The notes under the pieces were generated by a model, which was not told the origin of the DNA, did no database searches, and worked only from the letters and a program-made list of their open reading frames with translations. Positions 7,823-16,064 of a DNA stretch of 19,538 bases are shown here, one piece after another. The translations under genes were made by a program, and so were the position numbers. The first letter of the stretch is position 1. Each line of letters opens with the position of its first letter. The stretch comes from Physocladia obscura (taxonomy: Eukaryota; Chytridiomycota; Chytridiomycetes; Chytridiales; Chytriomycetaceae): NCBI GenBank assembly GCA_027596945.1, contig JADGJH010000128.1:9440-28977 (forward strand). Reading direction: 5' to 3'.

Positions 7823-10417
7823 CTACAAACCAAAACCAACAACAACTGCATCAGTATCATCCGAATCTCTTTTGGATCTAGAAATTGTTGGTGGAAAAAC
7901 AACTTCTACTTCACTTTCTATAGCAACAGCGGCAGCAGTGGCTGAATCAGAAGATTGTTTATTTTTTGATGCTGCTGTCCAACCTGAGGCAGGCTTAGAG
8001 CCCTTTTTACTTTTTTCTGCTGCGGCAATAGCCGCAGTTTTCTTTGCCGAGGAGCTGCCAGCAGCAGCACCGGCTTTTTTCTGTGCATTTTCAGCAATAA
8101 GGAATAATGCATCGTCAGAAGCTGTAGCAGCGGTAGGAGATTTTTTGTTTCGTTCGAGAGTAAGCGTTCGCCCACCAAACGTTCCGGCTGCTGGAATCAT
8201 GATTGGTGGTTCGCGTTCTCTATTGTTCCCAGCTGCTGTTGATCGCATTGTTCCAGCTTTTCTTGGTAGAGACACGTTATTGTTGATGAGTTCCGAAACG
8301 TCTGGCGATTTTCTAGACAAGGAGTTATTTGATTTTGGATATTCGTCTCCGTCAGGACTTCGCTGTTGAATAGTTGATTTTCTGTTGATACTTGGGATGG
8401 TTATTGCTAGCTGTGGCGGCGGTACATAGAGCACAGGTTCTATTGTGGGATTTGGGGGGAGACGAAGGGAATCGGGAACCGCGTTTTCCTTCTTCTTCAA
8501 GAACCATAATCCGGAAAAAATTGAGCTGTTTTCATTGTTGTTGCTTTTGTTTGCAGTAGAGGGGATTTCAATTGGTGCTGGAACAAGAGGTGCCTCACGC
8601 ACAGGAAGTCCAGTTGGCTCTTTTACAGTTCCAGCTCGTAATGTGATCTCATATTCGTTTTCAGAACGAACTTCAAGTTTCCTTGATAATGTATTCACAG
8701 ATTTTAAAGTTGCTTGTGCTTCGGCAATAATTTCATCAGATCGGGTTTTTTTGGTTTGCAACTCCTCATTTTCAACTATTATTTTCCCTGCTGCTAGTAC
8801 TGTGCTGGTTTCCTTTCGGTTGAAAAAGCGGCTGAAAAAGGTTTTGCCTTCATTTGCAGCATGTTGGCCAACAGCACCAGCATTTCGTGGCATTGACACA
8901 ACTCCAATTTCACTTTCGGCTACAGTACCTTTTCTCCTTGAAAGCGATCCAGCTTCTACTGAGCCAATTGGATAATCTGCGTGTCTAAGCATGGTCATCG
9001 TCTCTTGTTGCTGATTCTGATGTGGATTGAAAGTACTGAGGCGCATACTCAGACGCATGCTCTTGCGTTTAACAGATTCATTCCAAATATAACCGGCAGC
9101 AACTAAAACGAGCATCAATGCGAACCAAACTGCATATCCGACAATCCAAGTTGAATCAACACCAGAAACTTCAATTCCTAGATAAATGTTAACGATTGCT
9201 GCGACAATCAACAATGCACCGAAGGCCCTGGATTTGAAACAGATTTATGTATAAATAACATTAAAATATAGATAAATCCAACGACTATATTTACCAATGT
9301 GCATGATCCCACACAGGAGTTGACCATCTTTCAGGGTTATACCAATAGTGAGATATAGCTCCAGATATAATCTGAATTGGCATGCCAATAAAGACAATAA
9401 CGGAGCCAAGTGCCGCATGAGTGCTACCACTGAAAAATACGAGACCTTCACTTTGTCCAACCGCAATAACTAGCATTCCAACTACCGTGAAGCCAAAAAT
9501 GCCAATAAGGGCAAAACCGGCATGCAAAAGACGCCAAGTTTCCCCAAGCCTGACTTTCAGAAGAGGCGCAAACCCAATTATCAAGTACGGAAATATTCCC
9601 CAAGCGAAAAACATGACGACTGCATGGGCAACAACGGATTTTGGAATTGCAACGAGGTTTGTTGAAGGTGTTGACGAAGTGGCGATGTCGAAAGAAAAAG
9701 AACCAGTGGGACCATCTGGCGTCGGTATAGACGCAACCAAGGATGATGATGACGAGGGGGGTGTAGAACACACGGCGTAGGAGAAATAAGTGGAGCCATC
9801 GAGAGCAAAGAAAGCTGCTGGCGTAGTAAAGGCAACAGTCAAAGCAGCACGTTCATTTTGCGTGAGAGACAAACTAAAAATGGAGTCTGCTTGAGATTCT
9901 GGAAGAATGGACAGTTGCGCTTGTTCAGTTGCGTTTGCGGGCGGCCCGGTTGAAGACTGCAGGAAATAATAATTTTTCATTTAGCGCCGGGATTTACCCT
10001 AAATAAAAACAAACAGACCTCAATTCTTAGAGATACAGTGTTACTCCACGCTACAATCGAATTGCTTCCAATAGTCAGTTCGATGTAGCCTTTGTACGCT
10101 GACTGCACAAGAACAGCGATTGTACTATTGTCTGATGATTGGGCGAACTGCGTGCAGAATGACGACAGCGCATCGATGCAAACAACACTGCCAGGAGTAT
10201 CAAAAGACAAAGAAATTGCTTTCGGTTGTGGAGAAGCAGTTACTGTCGGAGCAGCTGTGGTAGCAGTTCCGGTTATGGATCCCGTTGCAGACAGTGATGA
10301 TGCCGCATTCGCCGTCGCCGAAGCATCTGCACGGTTGTTGATCACAACAGTAGCGTTTGCTTCAGCCGCTAACGCAGCGTAGAAAAGGAAAAAGCGCAGA
10401 GATGCAGTCCGATGCAT
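7823..10417 (-). CDS. Secretory-pathway DOMON-like/cytochrome b561 membrane protein with long cytosolic tail
   Basis: The model is complement(join(7823..9227, 9295..9956, 10019..10417)), 821 aa, with all junctions in frame. The introns are 9957–10018 (GTCTGT…CTGCAG) and 9228–9294 (GTAAAT…ATCCAG). The start is ATG 10417, giving a signal peptide (LRFFLFYAALAAEANA). Residues 20–235 are Ser/Thr-rich and extracytosolic; the block YKGYIELTIGSNSIVAWSN resembles a DOMON fold. About 240–385 form the b561 helices with the expected histidines: His244 (VAHAVVMFFAWG), His278 (WRLLHAGF), His313 (GSTHAALG) and His351/353 (WDHAHWAFGALLIV). Such proteins carry electrons across a membrane from ascorbate-like donors to ferric or cupric ions or other acceptors. 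After the last helix (to about 407) comes a tail of some 400 residues, low-complexity, charged and rich in Ser, Lys and Ala. The family call is strong for b561, weaker for DOMON. Confidence 0.82.
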
Positions 10418-10507
10418 CAAGTTTTTTTTCGTTTTGATCAAAAAATTACGAAATTAAAAAAAAATTTTGAACTATACTTATTATTTTACTTATTATTTTT
10501 CCAATAA

Positions 10508-11526
10508 TTAACTTGGCTTCGCAATGCTTTTTTTAAACCACGGAACAAGCAAATTTGTAGATTTGACATAAACAGCATACTGTGGATTGCGAGCAAACCT
10601 TTTACGAGCCTGAGCTTCTTGTAAAGGGATCCCAGACAGCCGTGTGATCAAAAAAGTAATAAAGAGGGGTGACAATGAAAACACGTATTTTGCAGCCGTG
10701 GAATTCGGAAACGCAGAAGTGGCTATAATATAGCTCCCGACCCACAGGGCAATCTCTCCAAAATAGTTTGGGTATCGGCACAACGACCAGAGGCCAGTTG
10801 AAATAAACTTATCAAAGCGATTTACGCCGTGTTTTTTTTGCCAGACTGATTTTTGTCTGTATATATTTGTGAATGAGTCGGATCCGAGTGGGGAAAAATA
10901 TAAGAAATACACCCTTACCTATCAGCAACAATTTCGAAAATAAAGCCAAACAGCCAAACGAAGATCCCCACATAGTCTTTCCACCCGATTGGCGGCAAAG
11001 AAACCGACGACGCAGACAAAACTGTTGTCGTGGGGAGAGAGACCACTGCAGCCCATACAATCTGCACAACCCAAAATATAGCAAATACCAACGGCTTTGT
11101 TTTGACTCCATCAAAGCGCCGATCGCCCAATCGATGGACGCGCGCAGCAAGATGCAACATTAACCGTACCGCCCACACGGTTGTCGTCACGAGCAACAGC
11201 CACTGGCGTACATTCAACCGAATATATACTGATGATTCCATTGCAGTTGCTGTTGTTGCTCCTGGGCTGGCTGCAGCTGATGATGACGGCGAGGTTAATG
11301 CTGCAACTGCCGCCGCTGCAACGAAACTTGCTGTACCGCATGTGTCGAACCAGCGTTCCGTCTGCTGCACAGCCGATACAGTATATCCTACTGTGTTGAT
11401 ACCCACAATCGCCGCCAGACCTGCCAAAACTCCAGGTGCAACAAACTCCATTTTCTTGAAGACGCAAAACAAAAAAGGTTCAACAGTCGCCAATCTTCTT
11501 TTTGTTGCAGAACAAAGAAATTTCAT
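10508..11526 (-). CDS. DUF1295/steroid 5-alpha-reductase-like membrane protein
   Basis: The model is complement(join(10508..10856, 10919..11526)), 318 aa. The 62-bp intron has a perfect GTAAGG donor and TATACAG acceptor and joins Ala-Asp-Arg to Gln-Lys inside the conserved block FEIVADRQK. The following ISTGLWSLCRYPNYFGEI is the hallmark of the DUF1295 family, related to steroid 5-alpha reductases and isoprenylcysteine methyltransferases; those are NADPH-dependent or SAM-dependent membrane enzymes, but the substrate of DUF1295 proteins is generally not known. Several membrane helices are visible (about 29–50, 110–128, 143–163 and 185–200 in exon 1, more in exon 2). ATG 11526 is the longest start; Met26 (11451, MEFVAPGVLAGL) is an equally plausible one because the first 25 residues look unlike family starts. 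Confidence 0.82.
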
Positions 11527-11916
11527 GTCGTCAAACGCTTAAAAAAAAATGTTCCAATGTTACTTATTATCATCAATACCCAGGCCCCCTGATCAATACC
11601 TGGACCGATCAAAATCAAATGACCTGATTCTGGATTTTTCCCCAGTTTCTACCAATACTACTGCTATTGAAGTAAACATCCCCATACAGAGTGTCGACTG
11701 TTACAATTTCAATTTTGAAAACACCTGAAGATTGGGATTTTTTGGAACTCGCTGAAAATTGAAATTCTAGAAATTTTGAAGGAATGCCAAGAAAACCTGC
11801 TCATGATGACACCAAACAAATTCAAAAAAACAAAACCACAAAACGCTTATTATCTAGGTACTTCAATTTTATTCTCTACACATGTTGCAACAAAACGCAC
11901 GTGTCTTAGAAAGTCT
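11527..11916. other. Spacer between the DUF1295 and thaumatin-like genes
   Basis: This 390-bp AT-rich spacer holds the promoter of the DUF1295 gene and the 3' end of the thaumatin-like gene. Two short related words, CCCCCTGATCAATACC and CTGGACCGATCAAAATCAA, lie near 11584–11618. I see no gene. Confidence 0.4.
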
Positions 11917-12687
11917 TTAGAAACCGTCAGCAGCAGTCTCACACAGATCCAGCCACATAACTCCAGTGTTCGTAGGGCAAGCACGAGTATCAGAGTCATC
12001 TGGGTTCTGGTAAGCATCTACGCAGAGTTGTCCGGCCGGACATTTAAGTTGGACACATGTGCCCGAACCCGAGCCGTTGCCAGTTGGAGAAACTTTCACA
12101 TTATCCCCAGAAAATGGAGTGCCCACGAGACCAGGCCCAGAGCCGTCAAGGTCAGACAGATCCCAGTAAAGATTGTCGGACAGTGTGTACTCGAACTGAA
12201 GGATTCCTGAAACGCCAGACTTTGAAATTTTGACACTTGTGCCTTCGCTGTCCGCAATCCACGGGAAGTTTGTAATTGAATTTGGAGCAATTGCCCAGTC
12301 CCCACCGCAATTGCTTGCGCTTCCTCCCGGACCGTAGTTGCAAGAGCCGTCGTGTGAGAGCTGAACTGTAACGTCAACTCCACACCAGTTGTGGATGTTG
12401 AGACCGCTGGTTCCGGCACCGCTGCTACTAGTGCTCCCCGTGGTATAACCGCACATTGCGCCCGTGCTACTCAACGAAACAGGGCCCGATGCCCCGCTGT
12501 TCTTGAGCCAACACGTGCCACCATTGTATTCGGTCCACGTAAAGTGTGAGCAGCCGCTGTAGTTCACACAGTCCAATCCACAGTTGGCTCCGGTGTCCAA
12601 GACGTTGGCAATGTCACCGCCTGTCCAGTCGCATCCCAATGCCCATTCGACCAACCCGTTATTTCCTGACTGAAATGAAATGCTCAT
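11917..12687 (-). CDS. PAN/Apple-like plus thaumatin (osmotin)-like protein
   Basis: A 256-aa frame with ATG at 12687. Residues 10–80 look like a PAN/Apple domain: six Cys (19, 36, 40, 46, 59, 79) with CGLDCVNYSGCSHFTWTEYN and a GGTCWLK turn. A Ser/Gly linker follows. From about 96 on it resembles a thaumatin-like/osmotin beta-fold protein: LNIHNWCGVDVTV, NLYWDLSDLDG, VSPTGNGSGSGTC and a Cys-rich end (211, 216, 222, 237, 249) with GQLCVDAYQNPDDSD. Such proteins are usually secreted and bind or cut glucans; PAN domains bind carbohydrate or protein. No signal peptide is present in this frame. The sequence CATTTCATTTCAG just inside the frame looks like a splice acceptor (after codon 6), so an upstream exon carrying the signal may exist, but I could not find one within 12700–12960. 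Confidence 0.75.
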   Translation of the reverse strand: MSISFQSGNNGLVEWALGCDWTGGDIANVLDTGANCGLDCVNYSGCSHFTWTEYNGGTCWLKNSGASGPVSLSSTGAMCGYTTGSTSSSGAGTSGLNIHNWCGVDVTVQLSHDGSCNYGPGGSASNCGGDWAIAPNSITNFPWIADSEGTSVKISKSGVSGILQFEYTLSDNLYWDLSDLDGSGPGLVGTPFSGDNVKVSPTGNGSGSGTCVQLKCPAGQLCVDAYQNPDDSDTRACPTNTGVMWLDLCETAADGF

Positions 12688-12770
12688 TTTGTTTTGCTAT
12701 TGCTTGTCTTTTTTTTTTTTTATTCTCTTCATTACGAGTTTCTATATTATTTTTTTTTAAACGATTATAC

Positions 12771-12797
12771 GCACGTGATTTTAGATCTGACAAAAAA
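12771..12797 (+). promoter_or_regulatory. CACGTG-containing element, copy 1
   Basis: It begins GCACGTGATTTTAGATCTGA and runs into CAAAAAA. It matches copy 2 at 22 of 27 positions without gaps. CACGTG is the core site of bHLH factors such as fungal Pho4 and Cbf1. It lies about 85 bp upstream of the thaumatin-like start. Confidence 0.45.
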
Positions 12798-12965
12798 TTT
12801 CAGAAAAATTGTTTCTATTATCAACAGACCTGTGCACGAATCGATATTTCTGTTCACATATTAGTGTTTCTTTTAAAGTATATCAAAATTTTCAGTTTTT
12901 TGCTGAATCTTTCTGTTTCCTGAGTGTGTATCAATGACAATCACTTGTATAACTGGAATGAAGTA

Positions 12966-12992
12966 GCACGTGATCTAAGATCGTGCAAAAAA
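12966..12992 (+). promoter_or_regulatory. CACGTG-containing element, copy 2
   Basis: It begins GCACGTGATCTAAGATCGTG and runs into CAAAAAA, in the same orientation as copy 1 and 195 bp from it. Sequence just outside the two copies does not match, so the similarity is confined to the element. Confidence 0.45.
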
Positions 12993-13359
12993 AGCTGGCA
13001 TGTGACGCTAGATTCACCCTTAACCAAAAATAAAGAAAATAATAAAAATAGGAAACAATAACAGCCGTGAAGATAATAATGGTTGTGGTAGTAACATTAA
13101 CAATAATTAATGAATGACAATGACGACAACGATGAGGACAATAATAATAATAGCAACACCAATGTTTGTAGATTAGAAAATATTTCTTCACAAACCCTAG
13201 CAAAATAATCAAAAAGAATGCTTTTGCATTACACGTGAAGATGCAAAAACAGTCAAATGAAAGTAAAACCCTGAAACTCAAATCACGCCGGCACATTATA
13301 TCAATCCCTCAGTTAGCTACTTTTTCTTGGCGTGATTGCTAATTGCGGGACAATGTGGA

Positions 13360-13676
13360 TTATGATAACGGGGAATAGGTTGAAATTTGGAGCTTCCGCA
13401 TCGTGAAATCAATTACTGACTTAGTAGCACCTTTAAGAATAAGTAAAGAAAGCAGAAAGGAAACACAAACTGTATTCTTTTTGTGCCGAAATTTTTACCC
13501 GACAAGGAAAATTCAGCATAGTTGCCACAAATCAGTGATCCATCGGCATTCTCCACATTATCATTCCCCAAAGCAGTTGCACGACCAGGGAAAACACTCT
13601 TTAAAAAGTCTACATTGAGTTTTTTCTTAACAACGGGAATATTACTAAATATAGCATTACTGGCACTTGCGCCCAC
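13360..13676 (-). pseudogene. Possible small two-exon gene or remnant, unrecognised
   Basis: The minus-strand frame from 13676 reads GASASNAIFSNIPVVKKK, then VDFLKSVFPGRATALGNDN and DGSLICGNYAEFSLSG, which has a protein-like composition. A GTAAAA donor at 13498 and an AAAG acceptor ending at 13431 would add SVIDFTMRKLQIS and a stop at 13360–13362, in frame (82 codons). However the first codon is GTG, no upstream ATG is open, and the acceptor is weak. It may be a gene with a lost start, an internal exon, or chance. No family recognised. Confidence 0.22.
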
Positions 13677-13827
13677 AAAACAACAACAGTTTCAGTGCAC
13701 GAGCTACTTCAGATTTACGAATATATGCTGTCGATTATAATTCAAAAAGAAAAAAATTTTTTTTTATTGATTGCAAAACTATAACTCAATGCATGCTTTA
13801 GGAAAAATCGATCAATTTTTTTTTTAC

Positions 13828-13851
13828 TTTTTTTTTTTTTTTTTTTTTTTT
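13828..13851 (-). repeat. Run of 24 T (poly-A on the minus strand) just after the USP-like gene
   Basis: On the coding strand the order is stop codon, AATAAAA signal, about ten bases, then 24 A. A second A run (13816–13825) follows after two bases. It may be a genomic copy of an mRNA tail or an ordinary homopolymer. Confidence 0.6.
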
Positions 13852-13864
13852 ATCAGAAATTTTA

Positions 13865-14248
13865 TTATTGCACCAAAACAAAAGGCTGTGCGGACACAGA
13901 CGGTACAAATCTCGAAAACGAAAACAACAACAACTGCGGGCGCGTTTTTTGTGTCCGAATGAGCAACGCGTTGATGGTATCTTGTATCCTGCCACGCGGT
14001 TCTTCCATGATGCAGTATATTTCAAATTGCGTTTCGGGATGCACCGTGGAGCAAAAAGATTGCAGAATTTTGGTAGTCGAATATATAACGCTGTCTTGGT
14101 ATGATTGTGGCGCGGACGGTGGGATTATATGAAATATTGTGATGATGCCAGATGGTGAATCGGCGAGATTGCGTACTGCAAGTTCAATTGCTGGCAGGGT
14201 GGCAGTCGGTTCGTCTAGAATTATCACTATGTTCGAGCGTCTTTCCAT
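13865..14248 (-). CDS. Universal stress protein-like protein (short)
   Basis: A single-exon frame of 127 aa with ATG at 14248. It starts with SNIVIILDEPTATLPAIELA, like the first strand, Asp and helix of USP (adenine-nucleotide alpha-hydrolase fold) proteins, followed by a second strand IITIFHIIPPS, a helix, FEIYCIMEEPRG with a helix IQDTINALL, and a strand PQLLLFSFSRF. The order beta-alpha-beta-alpha-beta-alpha-beta fits a USP core, but the Gly-rich ATP loop and the last strand expected after it are missing: the end PSVSAQPFVLVQ is short. It may be a non-ATP-binding USP, a truncated copy, or a weak look-alike. No intron; the A24 tract behind it raises the possibility of a retrocopy. Confidence 0.5.
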   Translation of the reverse strand: MERRSNIVIILDEPTATLPAIELAVRNLADSPSGIITIFHIIPPSAPQSYQDSVIYSTTKILQSFCSTVHPETQFEIYCIMEEPRGRIQDTINALLIRTQKTRPQLLLFSFSRFVPSVSAQPFVLVQ

Positions 14249-14388
14249 TTGTAATTTACTGTAATTTTTTTTTTTGTTTTGAAGTCTGAATTTCGTCCGT
14301 TATTTTATTCGTGGGAGTTAGACGCCGTTCAATTGAGTTGAACATTGGGCAAAAAAAATAAATTTTTTTTACTTTTTATTCACAAAAT

Positions 14389-16014
14389 TCATTCATTTTC
14401 CTTTGCTTCAAATTCAGACTCAGTCTTTTTAACAAAATCAGAGCTCTCGACAGAATCAGTAGAGAGCATGTTAGATATCCTCGAAACAATAGAACCATAA
14501 ATTTTCACTCCTAATGCCGCCGTATCTTCCAATTTTTGAGTAAGCTGACTTCCAATCTGTTCCCAAAGACTCCAATCAACAAAAAGCTTCACAAACGCAG
14601 TCCAATCAATTTTCAAAACTATTGCATAAATTTCTGCTGCACTGAAAACACAGACGCGCCATATTTTGTTGATGGCGTTGATGATAGGTATTGCCGCAAG
14701 TTTTGTGTACGCAATAAGAAGCTGGGCTGCGGCATAAGTTTCTAAAGTGGCATGTACAAAATAAGGATATGTAAATGAAAAAATCCTTTTGCACACTGTG
14801 AATAATCTTGAGAACACGGCAAATCGATTAAGGTGAACAAAAATAAATTCGAGAATCGAGTGCATCTAGATAAAGAAAAATATATTCAGAAACAAGCAAA
14901 GAGAAAAGTAAGAAACATATTTTACCATAGTTATGAGGGTGTGACAAAATCGAAAAAGTTTTTTCAAGGCAAAGACACTTGCATCATAGACAGCCAGTAC
15001 GATTTCAGAAACACGGCAAAAGACATATACCTGATACGCAATCTCCAAAACACGATGCCCAAACGCCACAACCTCCAAAACTCTCATCAAACACAAAAAA
15101 TACACGTCAACAGCCGCTTTCACCACACTCGCGATAACCGGGCCCAAAAACACTCTCGCCCATTCCTGAAAAACAAGAACCTCGGCAACCAGCCATTCAA
15201 GCACACCATATACCACATCTCCAACATTTTTCACAACCCGCACGCCTGCCGCCGCCCAGCCCTGGATATGCCTCGCCGTCACAACTACTGCACCCTTAAT
15301 CTTCATAATTACCGGCAGTATCACGGGATCCCACGAATCGTGGATGAGTTGACCCCAATACTGTCCCACGCGCTGTATTTGCGTGTAAAGTGTCGTGAGA
15401 AACTCGGTGAGGGTTGTTATGGCAATAGGAAGCCATGTGGCGATGGCGATGGCGGCGGTTTCGATGTACGGGTACACGACGTGTAAGAATGATTGGAAGA
15501 AATGTGACGCTAGTTTTGCGGCGTGATTTAATGCTTTTGTTACAGCCGGGAAACTGGCAATGATGTTTGTAATAATCGTGTGGGCCAAACGAAGAGCTGC
15601 GCGAGTGCACACGTTTGAAAATGCATGGAATATAGCTGGAGGTGATAGAATTATTGACAGGATAGAGGATAATGTCTTGTTTTCTGTGCTGTTATCGCTG
15701 TGTTCTTCGGATTCGGTGGTTGTTGCTGTTTTGGGTGTGTTTTCTTCAAAAGTCGCAATTGTTTCCATGAACGAGGTTCCAGCTGCAGAAAGACTGCCGT
15801 GAACAGCCGCGGCGGGAATAAGCGCCAAATACAGAGCCACAATGAGTGTGAAACCAATGCCAAATGCCGTGAGAGAGTTTTGTTTTTGCATCTCAACAGC
15901 AAACAGCCACAAGTGAAATCCGAAGTACGAAAAGAGCGCAACAAAGATTCCCGCTGATATTTGACGCATATAGTGCGTCCGTTGATTTTGCTGCGGTTCT
16001 TGATGCTGCTCCAT
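14389..16014 (-). CDS. Unrecognised membrane protein with two N-terminal helices and a long amphipathic region
   Basis: The model is complement(join(14389..14865, 14926..16014)), 521 aa. The intron (60 bp) has donor GTAAAA and acceptor TTTATCTAG and is phase 0. The start is ATG 16014 (MEQHQEPQQNQ); the frame upstream of it has only a TTG. After a Gln-rich start, two strong hydrophobic helices lie at about 19–41 and 48–70. An acidic, Thr/Ser/Glu-rich linker (about 85–115) follows. The remaining 400 residues are mostly helical, rich in Ala, Val, Ile and Phe with spaced polar residues (for example WLPIAITTLTEFLTTLYTQI), suggesting many amphipathic or membrane-inserted helices. The tail is charged (DFVKKTESEFEAKENE). 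I do not recognise a family or a motif with catalytic meaning. Confidence 0.75.
14866..14925 (-). other. Intron in the membrane-protein gene
   Basis: The donor is GTAAAA after an in-frame Met codon, the acceptor TATCTAG before another Met codon. Removing it joins two helical, compositionally alike frames in phase. Confidence 0.65.
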
Positions 16015-16064
16015 TTTTAATGAGTTCAATTTTTGAAAAATTTTTTTTTCAAGTTAAATCAAAA

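Larger units (their letters stand above)
12688..13359. other. Long AT-rich region upstream of the thaumatin-like gene
   Basis: No convincing gene is present. It holds long T runs (about 12709–12721), the two CACGTG-containing elements, and a trinucleotide-rich stretch (AATAATAATAATAG near 13140). A 121-codon minus-strand frame here is compositionally odd and judged non-coding. Confidence 0.4.

Noticed and set aside
9977..10441. Start of the b561 gene at 10441
   Set aside because: The first codon there is TTG; the first ATG in frame is at 10417 and gives a proper signal peptide.
11580..11620. Paired GATCAA words as a possible regulatory repeat
   Set aside because: The matches are too short and the surrounding DNA too AT-rich to separate them from chance.
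13079..13155. Possible CRISPR or minisatellite array around the AATAAT and GACGAC words
   Set aside because: The repeats are irregular trinucleotides without constant spacers; ordinary low-complexity DNA of a eukaryote.
12931..13296. 121-codon minus-strand frame rich in Tyr, Phe, Cys and His
   Set aside because: Its composition reflects AT-rich microsatellite-like DNA; it has no signal peptide or domain and does not splice to the thaumatin-like gene.
14866..16029. Start of the membrane-protein gene at 16029
   Set aside because: The codon is TTG; ATG at 16014 is the first real start.
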